This document shows positions 18,184 through 26,594 of a stretch of DNA of 64,000 nt, in pieces; position 1 is the stretch's first letter; the number at the start of each line of letters is the position of its first letter. The notes beneath the pieces are model-generated. The model was not told the origin of the DNA. It ran no database searches and worked only from the letters and a program-made list of their open reading frames with translations. The stretch spans positions 1,922,001 through 1,986,000 of the forward strand of contig NZ_CP139137.1 of the NCBI RefSeq assembly GCF_034047335.1, given 5' to 3'. Both the position numbers and the translations under genes were made by a program. This DNA comes from Chryseobacterium sp. JJR-5R (GTDB lineage Bacteria > Bacteroidota > Bacteroidia > Flavobacteriales > Weeksellaceae).

Positions 18184-19032
18184 TTATTTTTCACCAAAAA
18201 CAAACCGGTCATTTCCCGATAAATCCTGGATTAGGGCAGCCTCCGTGAAATTACGGTACAGTTCCAGCGTTTCAGGGCCTAATTTCTGATTGATTTCCAA
18301 AAACAGCATCCCGTTTTCATTAAGGTGTTTTTCAGCATCTTCTGCAATCTTCCGGTAAAAGATAAGCGCATCGGAAGTAGGGGAGAAGAGGGCCATTTTC
18401 GGTTCAAATTCCTTCACGGAATCAGCAATTTCTTTTTCTTCTTCGATACCGATGTACGGCGGGTTTGAAATAATGATGTCAAAATTTTCATTCAGGCTGT
18501 AAGTAAGGTAATCTGCTTGGATAAAATTTACGTCCAGCTTATGGAACGCTGCATTTCTCCCGGCTGTTTCCAGGGCCTTTTCAGAAAAATCAACGGAAGT
18601 TATCCGGGCTTTTGGAAAGTGTTTTTTTAACACCAGAGGAATTACTCCGCTGCCCGTTCCGATGTCAAGGATTTTTATATCCTCCCTCCATAATTTTGAG
18701 CTGTGGATGTTCTTGATCGCCAGTTCCAGCAGCTCCTCGGTTTCAGGCCTGGGGATCAGTACATGTTCATTTACAAAGAATGTCATGCCGTAGAATTCGG
18801 TTTCACCCAGGATGTGCTGGTACGGCTTCTCGGTTTTCAGTTCTGAGATTACGTGCAGAAGCTTTTCTTCATCATCCTGCAATAGTGCCTGGCCGGAAAA
18901 TTTCCTTTGATAAAAAGGATTGAGCCCTACGATTTTTCCAATAAAAACAGAGCACAAAAAAGCACTTTCCGAATCTATGTATATTTCCGAAAGCTGTTCC
19001 CTGAAATATTTTTTAAATTCTCCTACTGTCAT
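18184..19032 (-). CDS. prmC: Peptide chain release factor N5-glutamine methyltransferase
   Basis: 282-residue cytoplasmic SAM-dependent methyltransferase that methylates the Gln of the GGQ motif in release factors RF1 and RF2, raising termination efficiency. The N-terminal helical substrate-binding domain has the conserved PYQHILGETEFYG (around 70-82) and LIPRPETEELLE (92-103). The SAM-binding motif is DIGTGSG at 123-129, and the catalytic NPPY is at 190-193. It is the last gene of a four-gene minus-strand cluster, and its start codon abuts the stop codon of yaaA (no gap). The prfA gene is not in view. Confidence 0.94.
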   Translation of the reverse strand: MTVGEFKKYFREQLSEIYIDSESAFLCSVFIGKIVGLNPFYQRKFSGQALLQDDEEKLLHVISELKTEKPYQHILGETEFYGMTFFVNEHVLIPRPETEELLELAIKNIHSSKLWREDIKILDIGTGSGVIPLVLKKHFPKARITSVDFSEKALETAGRNAAFHKLDVNFIQADYLTYSLNENFDIIISNPPYIGIEEEKEIADSVKEFEPKMALFSPTSDALIFYRKIAEDAEKHLNENGMLFLEINQKLGPETLELYRNFTEAALIQDLSGNDRFVFGEK

Positions 19033-19791
19033 CTATCTTGTAAAAACCAGTTTTGTATCCGTTGATTTTTCTTCATCAATCATGTAGCCTTCATAATTGA
19101 ATGCCTTTACATCATTCAGGGTTTTGGCATTGGTTTCCGCACAGAATCTTGCGACCATGCCCCGGGCATGCTTGGTATACACCACAATGGTTTTGAGTTT
19201 TCCCTCCTTCAATTCATAAAACTCGAAATCAATAATCTGATGACGGATTTTTTTACGGTCGATGGCTTTGAAATATTCCTGGCTTGCCAGATTCAGGACA
19301 ATCTCATTCTTTTTGAGTTCGGAATTCAGCTGATCCGTTATTTTATCCCTCCAGAATTCATACAGATTATTGTATTCATCGAACTTGAAAGGGCGTCCCA
19401 TTTCCAGGCGGTACAGCATAACTTTATCAGAAGGTTTTAAAAGGCCGTACAGGCCTGAAAGGATCCTGTGGTTTTTCTGTAAGTAATCCACAGCACTTTT
19501 ATCCAGTGTCTTGGCATCCATGCCTCTGTATACCTCACCTGTAAAAGCATACAGGGCAGGAGCGGATTGTTTTGCCGTAGGTTTTGCATCCCATTTCTGG
19601 TTTCTTTCCCAGTTTTCGTCCGCCAGTTTAGGCGAAATTTCCATCAGTTCAGAAAGATATTTCGGGGATTTGTGCTTTAAATGGGAGTGTATGTAAGCTG
19701 CGTCATCAATGAATTTAGGAGTCGTGATTCTCAACAGGTCCGTTGAATTTTCGGTGTTCATTAATTTGGCGGGCGATGTTATTATTTTCAT
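19033..19791 (-). CDS. yaaA: Peroxide stress protein YaaA (DUF328/UPF0246)
   Basis: 252-residue cytoplasmic protein of the YaaA family, in E. coli part of the OxyR response that limits free iron and DNA damage during peroxide stress. Family landmarks: MKIITSPAKLMN at the start, the central GEVYRGMDAKTL and RILSGLYGLLKPSD segments (around 88-120), LASQEYFKAID (167-177), and the C-terminal ARGMVARF with FNYEGYMI. The family binds DNA through a helix-hairpin-helix element in its core. It is 4 bp from the CPBP gene and abuts prmC, so co-transcription is near certain. No iron or peroxide genes adjoin it. Confidence 0.93.
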   Translation of the reverse strand: MKIITSPAKLMNTENSTDLLRITTPKFIDDAAYIHSHLKHKSPKYLSELMEISPKLADENWERNQKWDAKPTAKQSAPALYAFTGEVYRGMDAKTLDKSAVDYLQKNHRILSGLYGLLKPSDKVMLYRLEMGRPFKFDEYNNLYEFWRDKITDQLNSELKKNEIVLNLASQEYFKAIDRKKIRHQIIDFEFYELKEGKLKTIVVYTKHARGMVARFCAETNAKTLNDVKAFNYEGYMIDEEKSTDTKLVFTR

Positions 19792-19795
19792 AAGG

Positions 19796-20497
19796 TTACA
19801 ATACAGATAAATGTTTAACGTTAATAAAATTCATGACCATCAGTGATACGAAATCATACATGAAGTGACAGATGATGAGAATTTTTATATTTGAATACCG
19901 TTTGTAAAAAACAGCAAAAACAGCTCCGATAAAAAACGGGACCAATACCTGGCCTATCGTTCCGTAGGTACTGTGGAGGATCCCGAATAAAACGGCAGGA
20001 ATCAGGATTCCGGAATAGCGACTGCTGTATATATTTTCAATCCGCGGCTGCATATAGCCGCGCATCAGGAGTTCTTCCACAACACCTGCCGTAAGGCAGG
20101 TTATTATGATTAACGAATAATTGTTCCTGAAAATCAGAGCCAGGCGCATCAGCTGGCTGCTGTTTTTTTCATGGGTTGAAATTTTAACAAAAGTATTAAG
20201 AAGTGCACCTCCTAATAGGCAGATAAAGTACAGGCTGATTACGGCTCCGATGTAAAAAAGTACAGAATAGGATTTTTCTTTCCAGAGCAGGAAATACTGT
20301 TTCTCAACAAAAAGACTGTACAGGAAGACAATGATGGCCACCAGCCACAGGATCATCCGGGAATAAAAAAACTTCTCTGAAGTAATCTCTGCTGTTCCCG
20401 CCATCATATTGACAACAGGAAAGATGTAAAGCATAGCCGCAGCCAGCAATACAAACGTAAGCAGGATGCCCAAGGCATATTTTCCGTTAAGACTCAT
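19796..20497 (-). CDS. CPBP-family intramembrane glutamic endopeptidase
   Basis: 233-residue polytopic membrane protein of the CPBP (CAAX protease and bacteriocin-processing, Abi) family. The conserved motifs are EELLMRG at 141-147 (EE and R146), FGILH at 171-175, and HFMYD at 211-215. Hydrophobic segments cover about residues 8-30, 48-64, 80-100, 126-142, 162-200 and 205-228. The substrate in bacteria of this group is unknown; related proteins process prenylated proteins or bacteriocin precursors or give immunity. It sits inside an operon with translation-linked genes, which gives no strong functional hint. Confidence 0.87.
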   Translation of the reverse strand: MSLNGKYALGILLTFVLLAAAMLYIFPVVNMMAGTAEITSEKFFYSRMILWLVAIIVFLYSLFVEKQYFLLWKEKSYSVLFYIGAVISLYFICLLGGALLNTFVKISTHEKNSSQLMRLALIFRNNYSLIIITCLTAGVVEELLMRGYMQPRIENIYSSRYSGILIPAVLFGILHSTYGTIGQVLVPFFIGAVFAVFYKRYSNIKILIICHFMYDFVSLMVMNFINVKHLSVL

Positions 20498-20545
20498 AAA
20501 TTAAATAAATAAAACCACAGCTGATTCCGGAGGATAAGCTTATTT

Positions 20546-21157
20546 TTAAATATCTCCCTTTCCCTGTCTTATGATTTCAGGTTCTCCTGAAGTAAGGTCC
20601 ACAATGGTAGAAGCGATATTATCGCCGTATCCGGAATCAATAACGATATCTACCAGATGACCGTACTTTTCTGCAATCAGTTCGGGATCTGTGGAATATT
20701 CAATGATTTCATCATCGTCCTTGATGGAAGTGGAAGCAATCGGATGCCCTAACTTCTCAACAATAAGTTGCGGAACCGGATGGTCCGGAACCCGGATCCC
20801 GATTGTTTTATGGTTTTTATAGGCGAGCGGTAAACTTTTATTGGCTTCAAGGATAAAGGTAAAAGGCCCCGGCAGGTGGCTTTTCAAAAACCTGAAAACG
20901 GAAGTGTTGATAGGCCTTGTAAAATCTGAAAGGTGGCTGAGATCATTACATATAATGGAAAACTGAGCCTTTTCAAGCTTAAGCTTTTTAATCTGGGCCA
21001 GCTTTTCCATTGCTTTTATATCAAAAATATTACAGCCCAATGCATACACCGTATCGGAAGGATAAATAATCAGTCCGCCGTTATTTAATGTTTTAACCAC
21101 CTCATCGATAAGGTTTTCCCGTGGATTCTCAGGATATATTTTCAATATTTTTGCCAT
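20546..21157 (-). CDS. L-threonylcarbamoyladenylate synthase (Sua5/YciO/YrdC family)
   Basis: 203-residue protein of the YrdC fold, which uses threonine, bicarbonate and ATP to make the threonylcarbamoyl-AMP intermediate of the t6A37 modification of ANN-decoding tRNAs. Landmarks: the N-terminal GLIIYPSDTVYALGCNIF (about 28-45) with the KLKKLKLEKAQFSIIC-type basic patch after it, LPGPFTFILEA near 90-100, and IGIRVPDHPVP near 118-128. The order resembles the YciO subgroup, whose role in t6A is less certain than TsaC. It is the first gene of the operon reading to prmC, with a -7 box just upstream. Confidence 0.85.
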   Translation of the reverse strand: MAKILKIYPENPRENLIDEVVKTLNNGGLIIYPSDTVYALGCNIFDIKAMEKLAQIKKLKLEKAQFSIICNDLSHLSDFTRPINTSVFRFLKSHLPGPFTFILEANKSLPLAYKNHKTIGIRVPDHPVPQLIVEKLGHPIASTSIKDDDEIIEYSTDPELIAEKYGHLVDIVIDSGYGDNIASTIVDLTSGEPEIIRQGKGDI

Positions 21158-21161
21158 ACCC

Positions 21162-21169
21162 CAAAGATA
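21162..21169 (-). promoter_or_regulatory. -7 box of the yciO-prmC operon
   Basis: Minus-strand TATCTTTG matches TAnnTTTG and starts 5 bp from the ATG. If real, the transcript would be leaderless or nearly so. Confidence 0.4.
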
Positions 21170-21239
21170 CGAATATTAAAATAATTTTCATAAAAGTCTT
21201 TAATAGTCAAGAAAAATTAGGATTTTAAAAATATTGTCG

Positions 21240-21247
21240 TATATTTG
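21240..21247 (+). promoter_or_regulatory. -7 box of the tRNA-fMet cluster
   Basis: TATATTTG matches TAnnTTTG and lies 11 bp before the first tRNA. Only a TTA, not TTG, is near the -33 position. Only the first of the three tRNAs has such a box, so all three are probably one transcript. Confidence 0.55.
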
Positions 21248-21258
21248 CAGTCCAATAA

Positions 21259-21331
<73 letters not shown>

Positions 21332-21338
21332 CTAAGTT

Positions 21339-21357
21339 AGTGCTTTCGGTAAGCACT
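21339..21357 (+). other. Spacer hairpin between tRNA copies 1 and 2
   Basis: AGTGCTT and AAGCACT pair across a TCGGT loop. It is repeated in the next spacer. With no T-run it is unlikely to terminate; it may guide RNase processing of a tri-tRNA precursor (inference). Confidence 0.55.
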
Positions 21358-21369
21358 CTAAAGATACAC

Positions 21370-21442
<73 letters not shown>

Positions 21443-21450
21443 CTAAGTTA

Positions 21451-21469
21451 AGTGCTTTCGGTAAGCACT
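21451..21469 (+). other. Spacer hairpin between tRNA copies 2 and 3
   Basis: Same AGTGCTT/AAGCACT hairpin as in the first spacer. The two spacers differ by one inserted A and one G/A change. Confidence 0.55.
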
Positions 21470-21481
21470 CTAAAAATACAC

Positions 21482-21554
<73 letters not shown>

Positions 21555-21560
21555 CTGCAG

Positions 21561-21590
21561 AAAGAGTATTACAGATTTGTAATACTCTTT
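21561..21590 (+). terminator. Terminator of the tRNA-fMet cluster
   Basis: AAAGAGTATTACA (21561-21573) pairs perfectly with TGTAATACTCTTT (21578-21590) across a GATT loop, followed by TTATTT. It lies 7 bp after the third tRNA. Confidence 0.9.
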
Positions 21591-21678
21591 TTATTTCTCC
21601 ATACAGTGACTTTTACATCATGCTTTTAATGGCTTAATTTATGCAGTTGAATAAACATATCATTAATAAGACAAGCGT

Positions 21679-22089
21679 ATGTATAAGAAAATCCTTGCAG
21701 GTTTAGGAGGTGCCGTTGCACTCAGCCTGCTGCACGAAGCCATCAGGAAAAATTTTGACAATGTCCCGGAGATCAATAAAGTGGGGGAAGAAGCTTTAAA
21801 TAAAGCGCTGGATAAAGTGGATATGAAGGTTACCAATCACGAACAGCTGTATGCGGCTACATTAGCCGGTGATGTCATCGGGAACGGGATGTATTACGCA
21901 GCTACGGCTACTACCGGTTTCAATATTGCTTCCGGGGTTTTAATGGGACTGGGTGCAGTAGCCCTTCCTGAGAAAATGGGACTGGATGATGCCCCGGTTG
22001 CCGAGAATAACCAGAAAAAAATAATGACGGTTGCCTATTATCTTTTCGGTGCGGTTGTTACCAAACTAATTTACGATAAAATTAAGTAA
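21679..22089 (+). CDS. Conserved hypothetical protein, membrane-associated
   Basis: 136-residue protein that I do not recognise by function. It starts with a hydrophobic glycine-rich stretch (KILAGLGGAVALSLLHEAI), then an amphipathic region with NKVGEEALNKALDKV, a small-residue hydrophobic segment FNIASGVLMGLGAVALP around 80-96, and a C-terminal helix IMTVAYYLFGAVVTKLIYDKI. The layout suggests three membrane or membrane-edge helices. It stands as a single gene between the tRNA terminator and a perfect palindromic terminator. Confidence 0.7.
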   Translation: MYKKILAGLGGAVALSLLHEAIRKNFDNVPEINKVGEEALNKALDKVDMKVTNHEQLYAATLAGDVIGNGMYYAATATTGFNIASGVLMGLGAVALPEKMGLDDAPVAENNQKKIMTVAYYLFGAVVTKLIYDKIK

Positions 22090-22108
22090 CTGAATACCGG
22101 ATAATTAA

Positions 22109-22136
22109 AAATGCCACAAATTAATTTGTGGCATTT
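22109..22136. terminator. Bidirectional terminator between convergent genes
   Basis: Perfect 28-bp palindrome with arms of AAATGCCACAAATT and its complement, flanked by A and T runs. Its right end overlaps the stop codon of the convergent DUF2945 gene. Confidence 0.85.
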
Positions 22137-22342
22137 TACATTTTCTTAAGGGCTGAAGCTTTATGCACCGCTGATTTCCCTGTCTTTTCACTCATTACTT
22201 CATATTGCGGTTCTTCTTCAGACGCACGGCGCTGCCTGTTCATAAACGTAAAATCCTTTGTATGGATGTGGGTAATCTTTCCGTGGGTTTCCCCGAAGCT
22301 GGAATTCCATCTTACCATATCTCCTTTTTTTAAACTGCTCAT
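22136..22342 (-). CDS. DUF2945 (HVA1/TUDOR-like) small protein
   Basis: 68-residue protein. I start it at the ATG giving MSSLKKGDMVRWNSS; the 35 extra upstream codons in frame do not resemble the family. The pattern KKGDMVRWNSSFGETHGKITHI followed by a basic linker, then QYEVMSEKTGKSAVHKASALKK, matches the DUF2945/HVA1 family, whose short SH3- or TUDOR-like barrel is widespread and of uncertain role. It may bind nucleic acid or protein (family-level guess). It stands alone. Confidence 0.75.
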   Translation of the reverse strand: MSSLKKGDMVRWNSSFGETHGKITHIHTKDFTFMNRQRRASEEEPQYEVMSEKTGKSAVHKASALKKM

Positions 22343-22486
22343 TCTGGTTGTTTTTGAAATAAGTTCAGATGATTCACTTATCATGCCATAACTATTGATT
22401 TGCTGTTTATTTCCGTCAGCGGATACAAAAAATCCCGCTTTGGACAAAGCAGGATTATTATTTTAATGATATTAATTCTGTTGAAA

Positions 22487-23071
22487 TTATTCAGCTGCCA
22501 GCTGATTGAAAGGCTTAAGCGCATTATCATCAGCCATGGTCTGGCCTATAAATTCTTTTTTCTGGCCTCTTTTCATCCTGTTGGCTGCATCGCCTCCGCT
22601 AAAATAAGAATCATTCAGTTTTGTGGTGACTTCAGCAGGGTTGAATTCAAATTTTGTATCGCCTTCTACACCAAGGTAACCGTTCTTTCTCGTCAGGTTG
22701 GTAATATAGTTGTTGTAGTTGATCAAAGTGCCTCTGAACATAGAGGTATGGTATTCCATACACTTTTTGGCTTTCTTGGAAGCGTTGTTAAGGATACAGT
22801 TGTTCATGTTCCCGCGGTACAGGCGCCATTCCAGTTCCACTTTCCCGTATTCTTTGGCTAAAGCTGTTTTTCCGTTCGCAAGGATATTCGGATCGCTTTC
22901 TTTTTCGCTTATTTCCTTTAAATGCTTGATCACTAACGGAACGGTATTTTCAATTTTGTTTTTCGCTTCCCCTACCGCACTGAAATCCGCTGCCGGAGAA
23001 CCTTTCTTCTGGGCTGTAGTAAAGTTAAAAATGAATAGCAATAGTACAATTAATAAATGATATCTTTTCAT
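22487..23071 (-). CDS. Secreted protein of unknown function
   Basis: 194-residue protein with a clear Sec signal peptide (MKRYHLLIVLLLFIFNFTTAQ, cut after about residue 20) and a charged, mostly helical mature part. Two Cys in NNCILNNASKKAKKCMEYH could form a disulfide in the periplasm. There is no T9SS sorting domain and no lipobox. I do not recognise the family. It stands alone; the gap upstream holds the BlaI promoter of the opposite strand. Confidence 0.7.
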   Translation of the reverse strand: MKRYHLLIVLLLFIFNFTTAQKKGSPAADFSAVGEAKNKIENTVPLVIKHLKEISEKESDPNILANGKTALAKEYGKVELEWRLYRGNMNNCILNNASKKAKKCMEYHTSMFRGTLINYNNYITNLTRKNGYLGVEGDTKFEFNPAEVTTKLNDSYFSGGDAANRMKRGQKKEFIGQTMADDNALKPFNQLAAE

Positions 23072-23305
23072 GAGAAATTTTTAAAGCACTAAAATAAATA
23101 TATTTTCTGAGTTAAACCGACTTCATTTTAATTTTATGTAATAAAAATTAACAACTTTTAAGAATTTCAGCTCCAATCATCAGCTTTGCTGTAAAATGAT
23201 CAGGCAGTAATTTAACTTTTTGAAAATGTAACAAATCTTATGAAAATTTATTAATCTGGTTATCAGTTGATTAAATGAATTCTGTTTTTATCACTAAAAA
23301 AATAG

Positions 23306-23335
23306 TTGTCCGTATTGATTTTATTTCTACATTTG
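23306..23335 (+). promoter_or_regulatory. Promoter of the BlaI/M56 operon
   Basis: TTG at 23306-23308, a 19-bp spacer, and TACATTTG at 23328-23335 match the Bacteroidota consensus well. The last base of the -7 box is also the first base of the palindromic operator. Confidence 0.7.
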
Positions 23336-23358
23336 TATCACTAAGGAATTAGTGATAC
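23335..23358. promoter_or_regulatory. BlaI-type operator palindrome
   Basis: GTATCACTAA (23335-23344) and TTAGTGATAC (23349-23358) are perfect inverted arms around GGAA. The site covers the predicted transcription start. A matching half-site (TATCACTAA) lies 48 bp upstream at 23289-23297. Binding by the BlaI-type protein is inferred from position and symmetry. Confidence 0.75.
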
Positions 23359-23402
23359 GGATTATTTGAATCTGTATGAGAATAATGATAAATTAAAAGG
23401 AT

Positions 23403-23768
23403 ATGAAAATTCAGACATTGACAAAAGCAGAAGAACAGGTAATGCAGTATTTATGGAAACTCGAAAAGGGATTTCTGAAAGATGTTCTGGATCTTTTCCC
23501 GGAACCGAAACCGCATACCAATACCGTTTCTACCATTTTGAAAGTATTGAAAGAGAAGGAATTTGTAGACTACCGCGTATACGGAAGGCAGCATGAATAT
23601 TTTCCGCTGGTTTCAAAGGAACAGTATTCCGGGAAAACCATGAAAAGCCTTGTGAAAAATTATTTTAAAGGCTCCTACAAAAGTGCAGTTTCATTTCTGG
23701 TGGAAAAAAACGAAATGACGGTAGAAGACCTTGAACTGTTGCTAAGCGAACTCAAAAACAAAGATTAA
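23403..23768 (+). CDS. BlaI/MecI/CopY-family repressor
   Basis: 121-residue winged-helix repressor. LTKAEEQVMQYLWKLEKGFLKDVLDLF begins the family's helix-turn-helix, TNTVSTILKVLKEKEFVDY is the recognition helix and linker, and the C-terminal half (about 75-121) forms the dimerisation helices. In BlaI systems the partner metalloprotease cleaves the repressor when a signal is sensed. The gene lies 6 bp before the M56 gene, and a palindrome overlaps its promoter, so autoregulation of the pair is likely. The likely cleavage site cannot be marked with confidence. Confidence 0.92.
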   Translation: MKIQTLTKAEEQVMQYLWKLEKGFLKDVLDLFPEPKPHTNTVSTILKVLKEKEFVDYRVYGRQHEYFPLVSKEQYSGKTMKSLVKNYFKGSYKSAVSFLVEKNEMTVEDLELLLSELKNKD

Positions 23769-23774
23769 CAGCCT

Positions 23775-25652
23775 ATGGAAACTCTGCTTCTGTATTTTGG
23801 GAAAGTTATTGTATGTTCCGGTATAACATTTTTATACTACCGGCTGTCTTTAAAGGACAGGACGTTTCATCACTACAACAGATTTTATCTTTTGTCTGCG
23901 ATGCTGATTTCGATTCTGCTGCCATTAATAAAGATAGAGGACTTTACGATTGAAGTAAGCAGCAGCGTCTACCGCCTGATTGATAAAGTACATAATTTTA
24001 ATAACTACAAAAACACAGCATATGATCACATTTATTTTAGGATTATTTTTTCAGCTCTGGGATTCATTTCTTTCTTCTTTCTAGGAAGATTCATCTACGG
24101 GATTGTCAGGATCGGGCAGCTTAAAAGCCGGTTTCCGAAAGAGCATTTCGGCGGGATCAACTTTTACCGGACCAATCTGGCTGAAGCACCGTTTTCCTAT
24201 TTCAGAAATCTGTTCTGGAAAAATTCCATTATGCTGGACTCGGATATCGGAAAGCAGATTCTGAAGCATGAAATGGTACATATTGAGCAGAAACATTCTT
24301 TCGATAAAATTTTTATCGAGATCATTACGTCAGTATTCTGGTTCAATCCTTTTTTTTACCTCATCAGAAAAGAAATCAGTTTAATTCATGAATACCTGGC
24401 GGATAAAAAAGCCGTCAGGCAATCGGACACCAAAGCATTTGCGCAGATGCTCTTAGCCAGCCACTTTTCCGGAACAGCGTTGCCGGCAACCAGTCCGTTT
24501 CTTAGTTCAAACCTTAAAAAACGCCTTAAAATGTTACAGAAACCAAAAACCAGATTCGGGTATGTGCGTAGAATTTTTGCATTGCCGGTCGTATTTTCAG
24601 TGGCCTTTGCCTATATGGTAAACGCGAAAAATCAGGAAATCAAAGCAACGAATATAGAAATCGAGAAAACCGTTTCCCGGATTGAGAAACAACAGGATGC
24701 GCGCATTAAAACGGATACCGTGACACCTGATGCTTCAAAAACACGGACAGCAGTAGTTCCCGGTGTCTCTAAAAGATCAGCCGATGAAAAGAAAATTGCA
24801 GATTTGAGCAAACAGATCCAGGAGCGTACCGCAACCTTAAAAAAGCTTAGTCCTGAAAGCAAAGATTATGACAGTTACCTTGAAGAAATAGGAAAACTAT
24901 CCGGAGAGATCGGTAAAATTGCAGGCTCTGAAAAATTTCTTAAATCTGTAATGGTAATAAAAACGGACGGCAGGGATGTAAATATCAACGAATATTTCAA
25001 ATCTGCGGAGTGGAAGGATAAAATCAGGAATATTGGAAATATGAAATATGAAGAAATACCGGAACTGCCCGAAATTCCTGAACTTAAGGTTGACCTTCCC
25101 GATCTTCCGCCGTTAGCGGTAAATATACCCAATACACCGAAAGTACAGATCTATTCTTTCAGGGACGCAAAAAATGGGAAGTGGTCCCCTGAAATGAAAA
25201 AAACATTCAAATTATCACGAACGGGAAACAACGGATCTGCTGCAGATGTCAGGAAAAGAGCCGAGCTGGAAAGGAAAAGGGCGAAAATTGATTCTAAAAT
25301 AGCAAAGGTTTATAAAGAGCGTATAAAGTTAGAAGCTGAAAGAATGGCTTTGAACGGAAACAGAAAGGCTATGGTATTCAGCAACACGTTTAAAAACTTT
25401 CCGGAAGGTAAAATGTTAAGGATCAATGCTGACAACATCATAATCAACCAGGGTAATCAGACGTTGAATGCTTCAGGTATCAAAAGCATTGACGGAGCCG
25501 ATAACATGAGGATATATTTTGACGGCAAAGAAGTTACAAAGCAGGAACTGGAAAGCTTGAATCCTGATAAGATTAAAAGCATGAATATCAACAAGAAAAA
25601 GGTTGACGGCGGAGAAACCTCCGGAGAAATTCGTATTGAAACTAAAAAATAA
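23775..25652 (+). CDS. M56-family (BlaR1-like) membrane metallopeptidase
   Basis: 625-residue membrane protease paired with the BlaI-type repressor. Transmembrane segments lie near residues 4-22, 36-53, 88-111 and 270-287. The zinc motif HEMVH is at 165-169 with the third ligand likely Glu206 in HEYLADKKA. After the last membrane segment comes a periplasmic tail of about 340 residues: coiled-coil-like KQQDARI and KIADLSKQIQERTATLKKL stretches, a Pro-rich ELPEIPELKVDLPDLPPL part (around 430-455) and another charged helix. There is no penicillin-binding sensor domain as in BlaR1, so the signal is probably not a beta-lactam. The tail ends DGGETSGEIRIETKK. A terminator follows the gene. Confidence 0.88.
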   Translation: METLLLYFGKVIVCSGITFLYYRLSLKDRTFHHYNRFYLLSAMLISILLPLIKIEDFTIEVSSSVYRLIDKVHNFNNYKNTAYDHIYFRIIFSALGFISFFFLGRFIYGIVRIGQLKSRFPKEHFGGINFYRTNLAEAPFSYFRNLFWKNSIMLDSDIGKQILKHEMVHIEQKHSFDKIFIEIITSVFWFNPFFYLIRKEISLIHEYLADKKAVRQSDTKAFAQMLLASHFSGTALPATSPFLSSNLKKRLKMLQKPKTRFGYVRRIFALPVVFSVAFAYMVNAKNQEIKATNIEIEKTVSRIEKQQDARIKTDTVTPDASKTRTAVVPGVSKRSADEKKIADLSKQIQERTATLKKLSPESKDYDSYLEEIGKLSGEIGKIAGSEKFLKSVMVIKTDGRDVNINEYFKSAEWKDKIRNIGNMKYEEIPELPEIPELKVDLPDLPPLAVNIPNTPKVQIYSFRDAKNGKWSPEMKKTFKLSRTGNNGSAADVRKRAELERKRAKIDSKIAKVYKERIKLEAERMALNGNRKAMVFSNTFKNFPEGKMLRINADNIIINQGNQTLNASGIKSIDGADNMRIYFDGKEVTKQELESLNPDKIKSMNINKKKVDGGETSGEIRIETKK

Positions 25653-25674
25653 CCATAAAAACCCGAATATAGCT

Positions 25675-25720
25675 CCTGTCAGTACTGCAAATTTCAGACT
25701 TGTTGTGATGTGCTGACAGG
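25675..25720 (+). terminator. Terminator after the M56 gene
   Basis: CCTGTCAG (25675-25682) pairs with CTGACAGG (25713-25720) over a 30-nt loop, followed by GCTTTTTT. It separates the BlaI/M56 transcript from the GLPGLI genes, though read-through is possible. Confidence 0.65.
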
Positions 25721-25768
25721 GCTTTTTTATTTAATCAAACAAAACAAACAGACAAACAAACAGCATTT

Positions 25769-26590
25769 ATGAAAAATATACTACTGCTCTTTTTATTTTT
25801 AAGCATAACCACCGGTGCACAGAACCAGCGTTTTACCTATAACTACCAATTCATCCCGGATTCCACCAACGTTTCTGATGTTAAAAGCGAAATGATGAAT
25901 CTGGATGTCTCAAAATCCGGATCTAAATTTTACAGCTATATGGTTTACCGCTCAGATTCTCTGATGAAAATTGATCTTGAAAGGCAGATGGCATCTTCGG
26001 GATCGATTAACGTTAAGTCTGATGACCGGAAAGGCCTGGTGCGGTACACGGTCTCAAAAAAATACCCAAAGTATGAAGTCTTTTTGCACAACAGGATTTT
26101 AAGGGACCAGTACAACGTTTCTGAAGAAAGGCCGATGATATGGAAAATAACTTCAGAAAAACTGAAAATCGGGGAATGGTCAGCGCAAAAAGCAGAAACT
26201 GACTTCGCCGGAAGGCATTGGTATGCATGGTTTACCACAGATATCCCGATTCAGGACGGACCTTATAAATTTCACGGGCTTCCCGGGCTTATCGTAAAAA
26301 TGGAAGATAAGACGCTGTCTCACCGTTTCACTTTGCAGGCTGTGCAAAACATCAGTTCCATTCCGGAAGAGATCTTCGGGACTAATGAAATTCCGGTGAA
26401 TGCCAAGCAGTACAGCAAACTTTTAAAAGACTACGAAAGCGATCCTACAAAAGGGCTTAAGCAAATGCAGATGGGCGGAGCGATAATGATTATGAAAGAC
26501 GGGCAGAATGCCAGCATGAAAAACCAGGAAGAGCGCATCAAAGAAAGAATGAAAAAGGACAATAATAAAATCGAACTTGAAAATATTTAG
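25769..26590 (+). CDS. GLPGLI-family secreted protein (copy 1)
   Basis: 273-residue exported protein of the GLPGLI family (named from the motif seen here in FHGLPGLIVKMED, about residues 169-181), found mainly in Bacteroidota and of unknown biochemical function. A signal peptide covers residues 1-17 (ending TTGAQ). The conserved middle section has WKITSEKLKIGEWSAQKA, then RHWYAWFTTDIPIQDGPY before the name motif. The C-terminus is rich in Met, Lys and Glu, perhaps helical. It is followed at once by a homologous gene, and follows the BlaI/M56 pair after a terminator. Confidence 0.88.
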   Translation: MKNILLLFLFLSITTGAQNQRFTYNYQFIPDSTNVSDVKSEMMNLDVSKSGSKFYSYMVYRSDSLMKIDLERQMASSGSINVKSDDRKGLVRYTVSKKYPKYEVFLHNRILRDQYNVSEERPMIWKITSEKLKIGEWSAQKAETDFAGRHWYAWFTTDIPIQDGPYKFHGLPGLIVKMEDKTLSHRFTLQAVQNISSIPEEIFGTNEIPVNAKQYSKLLKDYESDPTKGLKQMQMGGAIMIMKDGQNASMKNQEERIKERMKKDNNKIELENI

Positions 26591-26594
26591 AATA

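Larger units (their letters stand above)
23072..23402. other. Divergent intergenic region upstream of blaI-type gene
   Basis: 331 bp between divergent genes. It contains the promoter and operator of the BlaI-type gene (23306-23358) and a lone operator half-site TATCACTAA at 23289-23297. The remainder is AT-rich without visible structure. Confidence 0.6.
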
